A DNA stretch of 49,202 nucleotides. Origin: Candidatus Mediterraneibacter faecipullorum. Lineage in GTDB: Bacteria; Bacillota; Clostridia; Lachnospirales; Lachnospiraceae. A program made the position numbers and the translations under genes. Each line of letters begins with the position of its first letter. The stretch's first letter is position 1. The DNA lies in assembly GCA_019119675.1 (NCBI GenBank), contig DWWO01000006.1:1-49202 (forward strand), written 5' to 3'. Of this stretch, positions 16,011 through 24,350 are shown in pieces. Below the pieces are notes generated by a model. That model was given only the letters and a program-made list of their open reading frames with translations. It was not told the origin of the DNA and searched no databases.

Positions 16011-16037
16011 ATGAAAGTTAAAGGTATAAGGGAATGA
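16011..16037 (+). other. Possible 8-codon leader ORF coupled to the P-type ATPase
   Basis: ATG at 16011 opens MKVKGIRE and stops at TGA 16035-16037, overlapping the ATPase start (ATGA). It has a better Shine-Dalgarno (GAAGGGAAAG) than the ATPase itself, suggesting translational coupling. Confidence 0.35.
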
Positions 16038-17899
16038 CAGAAGAGGCGAAGAAAAAAGGGATAGAGATTGGCATAGGTCTTCTGCTCTATATCATCGCAT
16101 GGAGCATTGTGTCATACTGGACAGTTCCGGCAGCAGGAGAGACTGTACTTTTTCTGACAGCTTATGCAGTCTTGTCACTGAGTACGTACTGGGAACAGAT
16201 CAAAAAGATCCTAAAAAAGCAGTTTCTTGATGAAAATCTGCTTATGATCATTGCGACAGCGGGGACATTTGCCATAGACAGACATAAAGAGGCGGTTGCG
16301 GCAATGCTGTTCTATCAGGTCTCAAAGTTTGTGGAAGAGCTGTCGCTGGGAAAAACAAAAAAATCAATTGCAGAATTTATTGATATCCGGCCGGAATATG
16401 CGAACCTGAAAGTCGGAAATACAGAGAAAGTCGTACCGCCCCAGCAGCTGGAACTGAAGCAGACCATTGTCCTGAGACCCGGAGAGAAAATTCCTGTTGA
16501 TTCGGTTGTGACATCGGGAACGGGAGCAATTGATATGAAAGCGCTCACAGGAGAATCGGAGCCGAGAGCAGTGAAGACCGGCGACCGGCTGTACAGCGGG
16601 TGTATTAATTTAAACGGAGTACTTGAAGCGAGAGTCATCAGGCTTTATAATGATTCTGCGGCTGCAAAAGTGATGCGGCTGGTCGAGCGGGCAAATGAAA
16701 AGAAATCAGAGAGCGTACATTTTGCGGACAGGTTTACAAAATATTATACGCCGATCGTGATACTGATCGCTCTCCTTACCGTGATCCTGCCTCCCATGAT
16801 GTTCGCTGAGTCAAAAATGGAATGGATCTACCGCGGACTGGTCATTCTGGTGGCTGCATGCCCGTGCGGACTGATGGTGTCCATACCGCTGGCATTTCTC
16901 GGCGGTATCGGTTCGGCATCAAAACAGGGAGTACTGATAAAGGGCGGTTCGTTTCTGGAAGACCTGACGAAAGTGGATACATTTGTTTTTGATAAAACAG
17001 GTACACTGACAGAAGGAGTCTTCCATGTGCGGAAGATTGTCCCGTGGAAGCTGGAAGAAAGAGAACTGCTGGAAATAGCGGCTCTTGCGGAATCATATTC
17101 CAATCACCCGATTGCCTTGTCACTTCTGGAGAAATATGGAAGAGAACCGGACAGGGCGAGGGTGACGGACATTGAAGAGCAGCCGGGCTATGGTGTCCGG
17201 GCGAAAGTAGACGGCAGAGAGGTATATGCGGGTAATACACGTCTTATGAACCGGCAGGGAATCTTCTACCAGCCTGTAGAAGATGCAGGAACTGTTGTCT
17301 ATGTCGCTGTAGAAGGGCAGTATGCAGGCTACATATTGATCTCGGACGTTATACGAAAGGATGCCGGCAAGCTGATCCGCTGGATGCATAAAAAAGATCT
17401 GGCGACCGTGATGCTCACCGGAGACAATGAGAAGGCAGCGGAGGATGTTGCGGCAAAACTCCGGATTGAGAGTGTGTATGCGGAACTTATGCCGGAGGAT
17501 AAAGTTGAACTGCTGGAGGAATTCCATGAGAATCAGATGGAAGGAGAAAAACTTGCGTTTGTCGGAGACGGCATCAATGATGCGCCTGTCCTGACGCTTG
17601 CGGATATCGGTATCGCGATGGGCGGCCTTGGCGCAGATGCAGCACTTGAGGCGGCAGATATCATTCTGATGGAAGATGAACCGGCGAAGATCATCAATGC
17701 GATCCGGATTGCCAGGGCAACGCTCCGGTCGGTGAAGCAGAATATGGTATTCGCGATCGGCATGAAAGTGCTGCTGATCTTTCTGGCGTTTTTCGGGTTC
17801 GTTACAATGCAGAATGCGATCATTGCCGACATGGCAGTCATGCTGATAAATATTTTAAATTCATTCTGGATGATGCAGTATCCGGAACGGGGAGTGTGA
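16034..17899 (+). CDS. Heavy-metal translocating P-type ATPase (Zn/Cd type)
   Basis: A 621-residue P1B-type ATPase exporting a soft or transition metal at the cost of ATP. The metal-binding CPC motif is in VAACPCGLMVS (about 273-283). The phosphorylated Asp320 is in DKTGTLT, with SNHPIAL (the HP motif) and GDGINDAPVL in the nucleotide-binding and hinge regions. Actuator TGES is also present. The N-terminal heavy-metal-associated domain is absent and the protein starts almost directly with membrane helices, a known short form. Metal specificity (Zn, Cd, Pb or other) cannot be settled. A TPR lipoprotein gene overlaps its end. Confidence 0.92.
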   Translation: MTEEAKKKGIEIGIGLLLYIIAWSIVSYWTVPAAGETVLFLTAYAVLSLSTYWEQIKKILKKQFLDENLLMIIATAGTFAIDRHKEAVAAMLFYQVSKFVEELSLGKTKKSIAEFIDIRPEYANLKVGNTEKVVPPQQLELKQTIVLRPGEKIPVDSVVTSGTGAIDMKALTGESEPRAVKTGDRLYSGCINLNGVLEARVIRLYNDSAAAKVMRLVERANEKKSESVHFADRFTKYYTPIVILIALLTVILPPMMFAESKMEWIYRGLVILVAACPCGLMVSIPLAFLGGIGSASKQGVLIKGGSFLEDLTKVDTFVFDKTGTLTEGVFHVRKIVPWKLEERELLEIAALAESYSNHPIALSLLEKYGREPDRARVTDIEEQPGYGVRAKVDGREVYAGNTRLMNRQGIFYQPVEDAGTVVYVAVEGQYAGYILISDVIRKDAGKLIRWMHKKDLATVMLTGDNEKAAEDVAAKLRIESVYAELMPEDKVELLEEFHENQMEGEKLAFVGDGINDAPVLTLADIGIAMGGLGADAALEAADIILMEDEPAKIINAIRIARATLRSVKQNMVFAIGMKVLLIFLAFFGFVTMQNAIIADMAVMLINILNSFWMMQYPERGV

Positions 17900-18459
17900 A
17901 TAAGAAAATGAAGAAAAGATGGATGACTATCCTGACAGCCGCTGTTGTGGCTGCGGGGTTGACCGGAGGCTGCGGCAGCCTTCAGAAATCGGGGGTTGAT
18001 GCTCTCGAAAAGGGAGAATATGAGGAGGCGCTGGCTGATTTTCAGCAGATGACCGAGAAAGGCGGTAATGACGCGGCAGAGGGATACCGCGGGCTGGGTA
18101 TGACCTATTACGAGATGGAGGATTATGAAAATGCACTTGAAGCATTTCGCAATGCAGCAGACAATGGCGCGGAGCAGACAATCCAGATGTATAATCTGAT
18201 GGGGGTCTGCGCGATGCAGACAGAAGACTATGCATCGGCTCTTGAATATATCCAGTCAGGGCTGGCGCTGACAGGCACCTCTGACGGAGCTGATAAGGCA
18301 GATGAAAAGCTTGTACAGGAGATGAAATATAATGAGATCATCTGTTACGAACAGCAGGCTGACTGGGAGAACGCGAAGCAGAAGGTGACCGAATATCTGG
18401 AGGCTTATCCGGATGACGAGGCCGTACAGAAGGAAGCGGAGTTTTTGGAGACTCGTTAA
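17896..18459 (+). CDS. TPR-repeat lipoprotein
   Basis: A 187-residue exported lipoprotein. A signal peptide with lipobox LTGGC (Cys at about 26) is followed by about three tetratricopeptide-like units (about 35-180), for example EYEEALADFQQM and DYENALEAFRNA. TPRs act as protein-binding scaffolds. The start is either GTG 17896, overlapping the ATPase stop, or ATG 17908, which lies 13 bases after GGGGAG. It is translationally coupled or nearly so to the metal ATPase and is followed by a strong terminator. A direct link to metal export is not established. Confidence 0.82.
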   Translation: MNKKMKKRWMTILTAAVVAAGLTGGCGSLQKSGVDALEKGEYEEALADFQQMTEKGGNDAAEGYRGLGMTYYEMEDYENALEAFRNAADNGAEQTIQMYNLMGVCAMQTEDYASALEYIQSGLALTGTSDGADKADEKLVQEMKYNEIICYEQQADWENAKQKVTEYLEAYPDDEAVQKEAEFLETR

Positions 18460-18474
18460 TGTATAAAGAATGAT

Positions 18475-18514
18475 AAAAGTACCGGGCGATTTTGGAAAGT
18501 TGCCCGGTACTTTT
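18475..18514 (+). terminator. Terminator after the TPR lipoprotein gene
   Basis: AAAAGTACCGGGC pairs with GCCCGGTACTTTT around a loop of about 14 bases. The apparent TTG start at 18492 of the next frame lies inside it and is rejected. Confidence 0.85.
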
Positions 18515-18533
18515 GGGAGAAAAGTATAATGCC

Positions 18534-19106
18534 ATGAATGTGAGAGAAAAATATCGGATTACGGAATATTGCCACCATTTTCTCAGAGAATATATCCATG
18601 AAGGTGACTGCTGTATCGATGCGACCTGCGGGAACGGTTCTGATACAGAATTTTTGTGCCGCAGTGTCGGGAAAACCGGCAGAGTTTACGGTTTTGATAT
18701 CCAGAAGGATGCGGTAGAAAAGACCCGGAACCGCCTGGAACAGGCAGGCTGCGCAGACCAGGCGGTGCTGGCCTGCGACGGACATGAAAATATGGCGGAT
18801 CATGTGAAAGAGCAGGTGACAGCTGTCATGTTTAATTTCGGCTATCTGCCGGGCGGAGACCACTCGGTCGCAACGAAGCCGGAAACGAGTCTGAAGGCTG
18901 TGGAGGAAGGCCTGAAACTTCTGAAGACAGGCGGCGTTATGAGTCTGTGCATTTACAGCGGAGGCGATACAGGATATGAAGAGAAAAATACTTTGCTTGC
19001 TTACCTGAAAGAACTGGATACAAAACAGTGGCTGGTGATCGTCCACAGCTACTACAACAGGAAAAACGATCCGCCGCTGCCGGTGTTTGTGGTGCGTCTT
19101 TTCTGA
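18534..19106 (+). CDS. SAM-dependent methyltransferase (rRNA methylase YtqB-like)
   Basis: A 190-residue class I methyltransferase of the putative rRNA-methylase family (YtqB-like). The SAM-binding motif I is DATCGNGSDTEFL, followed by GFDIQ at strand beta-2. The family signature MFNFGYLPGGDH lies in the middle, and KTGGVMSLCIYSGGDTGYEE follows. The ATG at 18534 is chosen because the upstream part of the frame is inside a terminator hairpin. The substrate is unproven, since members have been reported to act on tRNA or rRNA. It lies just ahead of hflX on the same strand. Confidence 0.85.
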   Translation: MNVREKYRITEYCHHFLREYIHEGDCCIDATCGNGSDTEFLCRSVGKTGRVYGFDIQKDAVEKTRNRLEQAGCADQAVLACDGHENMADHVKEQVTAVMFNFGYLPGGDHSVATKPETSLKAVEEGLKLLKTGGVMSLCIYSGGDTGYEEKNTLLAYLKELDTKQWLVIVHSYYNRKNDPPLPVFVVRLF

Positions 19107-19172
19107 CAGTTCAGAAGTATAGATGAAAAGAAATTTGGGTTTACAGCCGGCCGGCGAAAAGGAGACAGATAT

Positions 19173-20408
19173 ATGCATGAAACAGAACATATTGAAGAAA
19201 AAGTGATTCTGGCAGGGATCGATACCGGAAATCCGGATCAGGCGCAGCGTTCTCTCGATGAGCTGGCTGAACTTGCAAAGACTGCTGGGGCAGAAGTTGC
19301 GGGGCGGCTGATCCAGGCAAGGGAGAGCGCCCATCCCGCGACCTACATCGGGAAAGGAAAGCTGGAGGAATTAAAAGACCTGATCTGGGAGACAGATGCC
19401 ACCGGCATCATCTGCGACGATGAACTGACCAGCGCCCAGCTGGGAAATCTGGAAACGGAGCTGTCCTGCAGGATCATCGACCGGACTCTGCTTATCCTCG
19501 ATATCTTCGCGGCCCGCGCAGTATCCGGTGAAGGAAAGATACAGGTGGAGCTTGCCCAGCTGAGATACCGTGCTTCCCGTCTGACCGGACTTGGCAGATC
19601 CCTCTCCCGTCTGGGAGGCGGCATCGGGACCAGGGGGCCGGGCGAGAAAAAGCTGGAGATGGATCGGCGTCTGATCCGGGAGCGGATCAGCAGACTGAAA
19701 CGTGATCTGCGCGATGTGGAAAAGCATAGGGAGCTGATACGATCCCAGCGCAGACAGTCGGGCATGAAAGTAGCTGCGCTTGTGGGGTACACTTCTGCAG
19801 GAAAGAGCAGCATCGAAAATGCTCTGACAGACGCGGGAATCCTGGAGGATGCCATGCTCTTTTCTACACTGGATACAACAACGCGTTCACTGGTCCTGGA
19901 TAATACCCAGGAGATCCTGCTCACGGACACAGTCGGGTTTATACGGAAGCTTCCCCACCATCTGGTGGAGGCGTTTAAAAGCACGCTAGAGGAAGCAAAG
20001 TATGCGGATATCATCATCCATGTGGTGGATGCGTCAAATCCTCAGATGGACGAACAGATGTATGTGGTCTATGATACGCTGCGTCAGCTTGGTGTGGAAG
20101 ACAGACCTGTGGTGACGCTCTTCAATAAACAGGACAGGCTGGAACAGCCGGGGAGACAGCGGGATTTTCAGGCGGATTATTCCATTCCCACATCAGCGAA
20201 GACCGGACAGGGGCTGGAAGAACTCAAAAAAGCTCTTCTGGAAATCCTGCGGAGAGACCAGATTTATATTGAAAGGCTGTATGATTTTTCAGAGGCGGGA
20301 AAGATCCAGCTGATCCGCAGCCGCGGCCAGCTTATTTCGGAAGAGTATGTTCCGGAAGGAATTAAGGTAAAAGCGTATGTTCCAAAAGATATATATGGGA
20401 GGCTTTGA
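19173..20408 (+). CDS. hflX: Ribosome-associated GTPase HflX
   Basis: A 411-residue GTPase of the OBG/HflX class that binds the 50S subunit and can split stalled ribosomes. The N-terminal HflX domain carries the signature YIGKGKLEEL. A glycine-rich linker GGGIGTRGPGEKKLEMDRR (about 150-168) follows. The G domain has G1 GYTSAGKSS, G3 DTVGFI and G4 NKQD. AAAGGAG lies before the start. The next gene begins three bases after its stop, suggesting cotranscription. Confidence 0.95.
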   Translation: MHETEHIEEKVILAGIDTGNPDQAQRSLDELAELAKTAGAEVAGRLIQARESAHPATYIGKGKLEELKDLIWETDATGIICDDELTSAQLGNLETELSCRIIDRTLLILDIFAARAVSGEGKIQVELAQLRYRASRLTGLGRSLSRLGGGIGTRGPGEKKLEMDRRLIRERISRLKRDLRDVEKHRELIRSQRRQSGMKVAALVGYTSAGKSSIENALTDAGILEDAMLFSTLDTTTRSLVLDNTQEILLTDTVGFIRKLPHHLVEAFKSTLEEAKYADIIIHVVDASNPQMDEQMYVVYDTLRQLGVEDRPVVTLFNKQDRLEQPGRQRDFQADYSIPTSAKTGQGLEELKKALLEILRRDQIYIERLYDFSEAGKIQLIRSRGQLISEEYVPEGIKVKAYVPKDIYGRL

Positions 20409-20410
20409 TC

Positions 20411-21202
20411 ATGATCACGATAGACAGAGAAAAATGTATCGGATGCGGGCTGTGTGTAAAGGACTGCCCGGCCGGGAAACTGCGGCTGGAAGATAAAAAG
20501 GCGGTATATACGCCGGAATGTATTGAGTGCGGACACTGCGTCGCGGTCTGTCCCCGGGCGGCAGTGGCAATCCCGGAGTATGATATGGAAGATGTTGAAG
20601 AATACGATAAAGATGAATTTTCGGTAGATCCGGAGCACTTCCTGCATGCTGTAAAATTCCGGAGAAGTATCCGCGCTTACAGAGAACAGGAGCTGGAGAA
20701 AGAGAAACTGGAGAAGATACTGCAGGCGGGCAGATATACCCCGACTGCAAAGAACACCCAGTCCTGCCGCTTTATTGTTTTAAAAGATGAACTGGAGGAG
20801 TTTAAGAAACTTCTGTGGGAAGAGATCCCGGAACTGGCAGATCGGATGAAGGGTGAAATGCCCCAATATGCAATGCTGTTCAAATTCATGTACAGGCGCT
20901 GGAAGAAAGATCATGATGCGGATCAGTTATTTTTCAACGCTCCATCCTGTATCATGGTCATTTCGGATAATCCGCTCGACGGCGGTCTTGCGGCGGCAAA
21001 TATGGAGACCATGGCCGTGGCAGAGGGTGCGGGCGTGCTTTACAGCGGATATCTGCAGCGGATCATAGAGGCGTCCCCGAAACTGAAAGAATGGCTGGGA
21101 ATCCCGGACAGACATCTCACGGCCTGTATGCTCATCGGATATCCTGCAGTTACATACAGAAGGACAGCGCCGAGAAAAAAGGCAGATATCATCTGGAGAT
21201 AA
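20411..21202 (+). CDS. Nitroreductase with N-terminal 2[4Fe-4S] ferredoxin domain
   Basis: A 263-residue fusion of a ferredoxin module and an FMN-dependent nitroreductase. Two clusters are read as CIGCGLCVKDCPAGK and CIECGHCVAVCP (residues about 8-50). The nitroreductase domain starts at FRRSIRAYREQ and contains AGRYTPTAKNTQS and NAPSCIMVISD. It likely passes electrons from a reduced ferredoxin or NAD(P)H through the clusters to FMN. The substrate is unknown. The ATG at 20411 follows GGGAGG by seven bases and is preferred to the TTG at 20405. Confidence 0.88.
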   Translation: MITIDREKCIGCGLCVKDCPAGKLRLEDKKAVYTPECIECGHCVAVCPRAAVAIPEYDMEDVEEYDKDEFSVDPEHFLHAVKFRRSIRAYREQELEKEKLEKILQAGRYTPTAKNTQSCRFIVLKDELEEFKKLLWEEIPELADRMKGEMPQYAMLFKFMYRRWKKDHDADQLFFNAPSCIMVISDNPLDGGLAAANMETMAVAEGAGVLYSGYLQRIIEASPKLKEWLGIPDRHLTACMLIGYPAVTYRRTAPRKKADIIWR

Positions 21203-21225
21203 CTGCCCGGGATCATTTATATTTA

Positions 21226-21260
21226 GAAAAAGGATATCATGCTTAACAAGCTGGTATCAG
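21226..21260 (-). terminator. Terminator of the PduB-like gene
   Basis: On the minus strand a bulged stem GATA-CA-GCTT/AAGC-TG-TATC around GTT is followed by CTTTTTCT. Confidence 0.5.
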
Positions 21261-21982
21261 AGGAAGGGTTTTGACGGCGTCTCAGGATAGCTGCCCATGG
21301 ATACCAGCAGCCTCAGGCCGGCGTCTCTTGCCGTCAGAACTGCATTTTTTACAGCGGAAGCGTCACCGGTCACTGCAACGATCACTTCGTTGGAATGACT
21401 GGTGCCCTGGTCCGGCGTCATATAACGGATCACCTCTACCGGTGATGCCTTGACAGCCAGATCAGCCATGACAAGGCCGATCGCTGCGGGCGAACCGCAG
21501 AAGAAGCCGAAAGGTCTTCCAATGGGGGCGTCAAACGCCATGTTGAGTGCCTGATCTGCATTTGCCGAGTAAGTGAATTCCAGATGGCCGGCCTGGCTGA
21601 TATACAGTTCACCGGCATATTTTTCTATATATTCAAGAGAAATCTCTACGGCTCTTCGTACATCGGATACGTTATCCCCTCCAATAATGATAAAACATCC
21701 GTGACCGCCCCATCCTTTTGTATCCCGGGGAAGTTCTATGGACACTACTTTTGTATTAGTTGATTTTACAGCCTCGTCCACAGCATTGATCTGTCCGGCT
21801 GCCCCTGTACGTGAGCTGATCAGCCCCAGACTTTTGTAAGGTTTCTTCAGATGCATCTGCCCCAGGAGGGAATCATCGATCCCGGGGATGACAAGCCCGA
21901 TCGTATCGAGCACAGTGGTGCCCACGAATTCGGTCATTGAACAGTCTGTGGGGATTTGTGTCAGGTTATTTACATCTATCAT
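21257..21982 (-). CDS. Microcompartment shell protein, PduB-like (tandem BMC)
   Basis: A 241-residue protein closely resembling PduB, a trimeric tandem-BMC shell protein of propanediol microcompartments. Recognisable PduB segments are the N-terminal SMTEFVGTTVLDTIGLVIPG, then SSRTGAAGQINAVDEAVKST, NTKVVSIELPRDTKGWGGHG, DAPIGRPFGFFCGSPAAIG and SHSNEVIVAVTGD. It is shorter at the N terminus than enterobacterial PduB. CAGGAG precedes the start with normal spacing. No diol dehydratase, aldehyde dehydrogenase or other shell gene is beside it, so in this window it is an orphan. A rhamnulokinase-like cluster 4 kb away might yield propanediol, but the link is speculative. Confidence 0.88.
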   Translation of the reverse strand: MIDVNNLTQIPTDCSMTEFVGTTVLDTIGLVIPGIDDSLLGQMHLKKPYKSLGLISSRTGAAGQINAVDEAVKSTNTKVVSIELPRDTKGWGGHGCFIIIGGDNVSDVRRAVEISLEYIEKYAGELYISQAGHLEFTYSANADQALNMAFDAPIGRPFGFFCGSPAAIGLVMADLAVKASPVEVIRYMTPDQGTSHSNEVIVAVTGDASAVKNAVLTARDAGLRLLVSMGSYPETPSKPFL

Positions 21983-22043
21983 CTATATAATCTCCTGTTT
22001 ATCTATAAGAACTATGACAATACAGTCTGCTGTGTTTGAAAAA

Positions 22044-22775
22044 TCATATCATACCGCCGTCCAGTCCGATGATCTGGCCGGTCAGATAAGCCGGTGCTTC
22101 AGCCAGCATGAGCACAGCGCGTGCAGCTTCTTCAGGGGTGCCGTATCTCCCTGCCGGGATTTCCTCTTCGAGAGCGGCCCGTTCTTCCGTGCTGAGTCTG
22201 GCATTCATTTCCGTATCGATCACTCCGCATGCGAGCGCATTAACCTGTATATTACTGGGAGCCAGTTCTTTCGCCAGCGCCCGTGTCAGTCCGTGCAGGC
22301 CGGATTTGGCGGCGGAATATGCGGCTTCGCAGGAAGCCCCGGCAGTGCCCCACATGGAAGAAATGTTGATGATCTTTCCGCTCTTGCGGGAAACCATGTA
22401 AGGGATCGCTGCTCTGCAGCAATAGAAAGCGGAGGAGAGATCCGTGTCGATCACTGCCCGCCAGTCTTCATCGGTCATATCACTTAACAGTCCGAAATAA
22501 GCTCGTCCGGCGTTGTTGACAAGTACTTCCAGCCCGCCGCACAATGTAGAAATCTTATCAAACATTGTGCGCACATCATCGGGGCTTCCCACATCGCCGG
22601 GAAGCATGGTGCAGATACCGCCGGATGCAAGGATCATGCGTTCGGTCTCTTTCAGCTGGTCAAGAGAATTTCTGCAGTTGATAAATACATGCCAGTCGTG
22701 TTCCGCAAAGGCAAGGGCGCACATCCGTCCGATACCTCTGGAAGAGCCTGTGATCAGTACATGTTTTCTTTCCAT
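22044..22775 (-). CDS. SDR-family oxidoreductase (FabG-like)
   Basis: A 243-residue short-chain dehydrogenase/reductase. The NAD(P)-binding motif TGSSRGIGR is at about residues 8-16, followed by NNAGRAYFG, a catalytic Ser in NISSMWG, and catalytic Tyr/Lys in YSAAKSG. The C terminus carries YLTGQIIGLDGGM. The motifs are complete, so it should be active, with a FabG-like preference for NADP suggested by the serine/arginine after the first glycine. It stands alone between the PduB-like gene and the divergent hydrolase. The substrate is unknown. Confidence 0.9.
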   Translation of the reverse strand: MERKHVLITGSSRGIGRMCALAFAEHDWHVFINCRNSLDQLKETERMILASGGICTMLPGDVGSPDDVRTMFDKISTLCGGLEVLVNNAGRAYFGLLSDMTDEDWRAVIDTDLSSAFYCCRAAIPYMVSRKSGKIINISSMWGTAGASCEAAYSAAKSGLHGLTRALAKELAPSNIQVNALACGVIDTEMNARLSTEERAALEEEIPAGRYGTPEEAARAVLMLAEAPAYLTGQIIGLDGGMI

Positions 22776-22823
22776 TTGGTCCTCCCGTCTGTTTTCTTTT
22801 GAAAATAGTATACCACATTTTCA

Positions 22824-22852
22824 TTGTACTTGCCCCCTCCTTGTGTTAAAAT
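22824..22852 (+). promoter_or_regulatory. Promoter of the alarmone hydrolase-ParA operon
   Basis: -35 TTGTAC (22824-22829) and -10 TAAAAT (22847-22852), spacer 17 bp. Confidence 0.6.
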
Positions 22853-22939
22853 TTACATGACAACCGGAATATTGAAAAGAAATCATCTTTGCGGCAGTTT
22901 GGCGGCAGGGTGAGCAGATCTCTGCGGAGGGTAAGAGAT

Positions 22940-23521
22940 ATGATAGATGACGCGATGGAGTTTGCGACGAAAGCACATGAAGGGCAGTTTCGTAAGGGAA
23001 CAAGACGCCCCTATATTGTCCATCCTATCGAGGTGGCGGACATCGTGTCGACAATGACAAAGGACGAGGAAGTAATCTGTGCGGCAGTACTGCACGATAC
23101 GATCGAGGACTGCAGCGGGATTACCTGGGATGTATTGAAACTCCGCTTCGGAGGACGGGTGGCAGATATGGTCGCCCAGGAGAGCGAGGATAAATCCCGG
23201 AGCTGGGAAGAACGAAAAGGTGCAACGATCAGACGGTTGAAAGATGCACCGGTCGAAGTACAGATGATAGGTCTGGCGGACAAGCTTTCCAACATGAGGG
23301 ACATAGACCGGGATTATCCGGTGCTCGGTGATGAGCTGTGGAGACGTTTCCGTATGCAGAGTAAATCCGCTCTGGCATGGTACTATAAAGGAATCCGTGA
23401 TGTGCTGGAGGAGAATTTTAAAGGGGTGGAAGCATACGAGGAATACTGCCGGCTGATCGAGAAGAATTTTGGCCCGGGACCGGCGCATACTGAGTGGAGG
23501 AAAGGAGACGGACAGCAATGA
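22940..23521 (+). CDS. HD-domain small alarmone hydrolase (SpoT/MESH1-like)
   Basis: A 193-residue stand-alone HD phosphohydrolase similar to the hydrolase half of RelA/SpoT. It probably removes the 3' pyrophosphate from (p)ppGpp. The metal-site motifs are HPIEVADIV, AAVLHDTIED (the HD pair) and LADKLSNMRD. No synthetase domain follows. ATG 22940 is chosen, nine bases after GGAGGG. The frame is open further upstream to 22889 without a good ribosome binding site. It overlaps the ParA-like gene by 4 bp, so the two are coupled. Activity on alarmones is inferred from family. Confidence 0.85.
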   Translation: MIDDAMEFATKAHEGQFRKGTRRPYIVHPIEVADIVSTMTKDEEVICAAVLHDTIEDCSGITWDVLKLRFGGRVADMVAQESEDKSRSWEERKGATIRRLKDAPVEVQMIGLADKLSNMRDIDRDYPVLGDELWRRFRMQSKSALAWYYKGIRDVLEENFKGVEAYEEYCRLIEKNFGPGPAHTEWRKGDGQQ

Positions 23522-24315
23522 CGGGGAAGACGAGGGTGATCTGTTTTGCAAACAATAAAGGAGGGAGCGGAAAGTCTACGACATGTTCTAATGTGGGATA
23601 CGGCCTGACACAGCTCGGGCGGAAAGTCCTGCTCATTGACGGGGACATGCAGCTGAATCTTTCCCTCTCTCTTTTTGATGAGGATACTGTGCTCGGATTT
23701 GCACAGGGAGAGAAAAACCTCTATGAAGGGATCCGCAGGCAGGATGACCTGAAAGATTATATCGTCCATACAGAGTATGAGAATCTTGATCTGATCCCGT
23801 CTTCTACTCTGATGAGCTCTATTGAGTATGAGCTGTTTACCAAATGGCAGAGAGAATATATCCTGAAGAAAGGACTGAAGAGCATTCTGGACTCGGGGGC
23901 ATATGATTACATACTGATCGATGCGCCTCCTACGCTTGGCGGCTGGGTGATGAATATCCTGTGCGCATCGGATGAGATCATCATCCCTGTGGAAGCATCG
24001 CCGTGGGGACTGTTCGGTCTTGGAAATATGTTTGAATTTCTTGAGCAGGTGAAGGAGATAGCGCCGGATCTGAAACAGGGCGGTATTGTGATCACGAAAG
24101 TAGATACAAGAAAGAACTATTTTAAGCAGACCATGGAAACGCTCAGAGAGCTTGATGATGTAAAGGTATTTGATACGTATATCCGTGTGGACAGCGGAAT
24201 TGAGTGGTCCCAGGATAATAATGCGCCGGTCATGGCATATAAAAAAAGCAGCCGTAGTGCCAAAGAGTATATGGAACTGACAAAAGAAATTGATGCGGCG
24301 GGAACAATTGCCTGA
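23518..24315 (+). CDS. ParA/Soj-like ATPase (no ParB partner)
   Basis: A 265-residue deviant-Walker ATPase of the ParA/MinD superfamily. NNKGGSGKSTT (about 12-22) contains the signature lysine, followed by LIDGDMQLNLS and YDYILIDAPPTLGG. ParA proteins usually move cargo over the nucleoid with a ParB-type partner, but none is next to it. Instead it is translationally coupled to an alarmone hydrolase. ATG 23518 follows AAAGGAG by ten bases and is preferred to GTG 23494. A chromosome or plasmid partition role is not supported by the context. The cargo is unknown. Confidence 0.85.
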   Translation: MTGKTRVICFANNKGGSGKSTTCSNVGYGLTQLGRKVLLIDGDMQLNLSLSLFDEDTVLGFAQGEKNLYEGIRRQDDLKDYIVHTEYENLDLIPSSTLMSSIEYELFTKWQREYILKKGLKSILDSGAYDYILIDAPPTLGGWVMNILCASDEIIIPVEASPWGLFGLGNMFEFLEQVKEIAPDLKQGGIVITKVDTRKNYFKQTMETLRELDDVKVFDTYIRVDSGIEWSQDNNAPVMAYKKSSRSAKEYMELTKEIDAAGTIA

Positions 24316-24350
24316 GGAAGCAGTGTAAAAACAGAAAGAGCAGGGGTAGG

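Noticed and set aside
18492-18533. Longer methyltransferase start at 18492
   Set aside because: It begins inside the terminator hairpin of the preceding gene.
23518-24315. Plasmid partition locus
   Set aside because: There is no ParB or parS-like cluster and the gene is embedded in chromosomal housekeeping genes.
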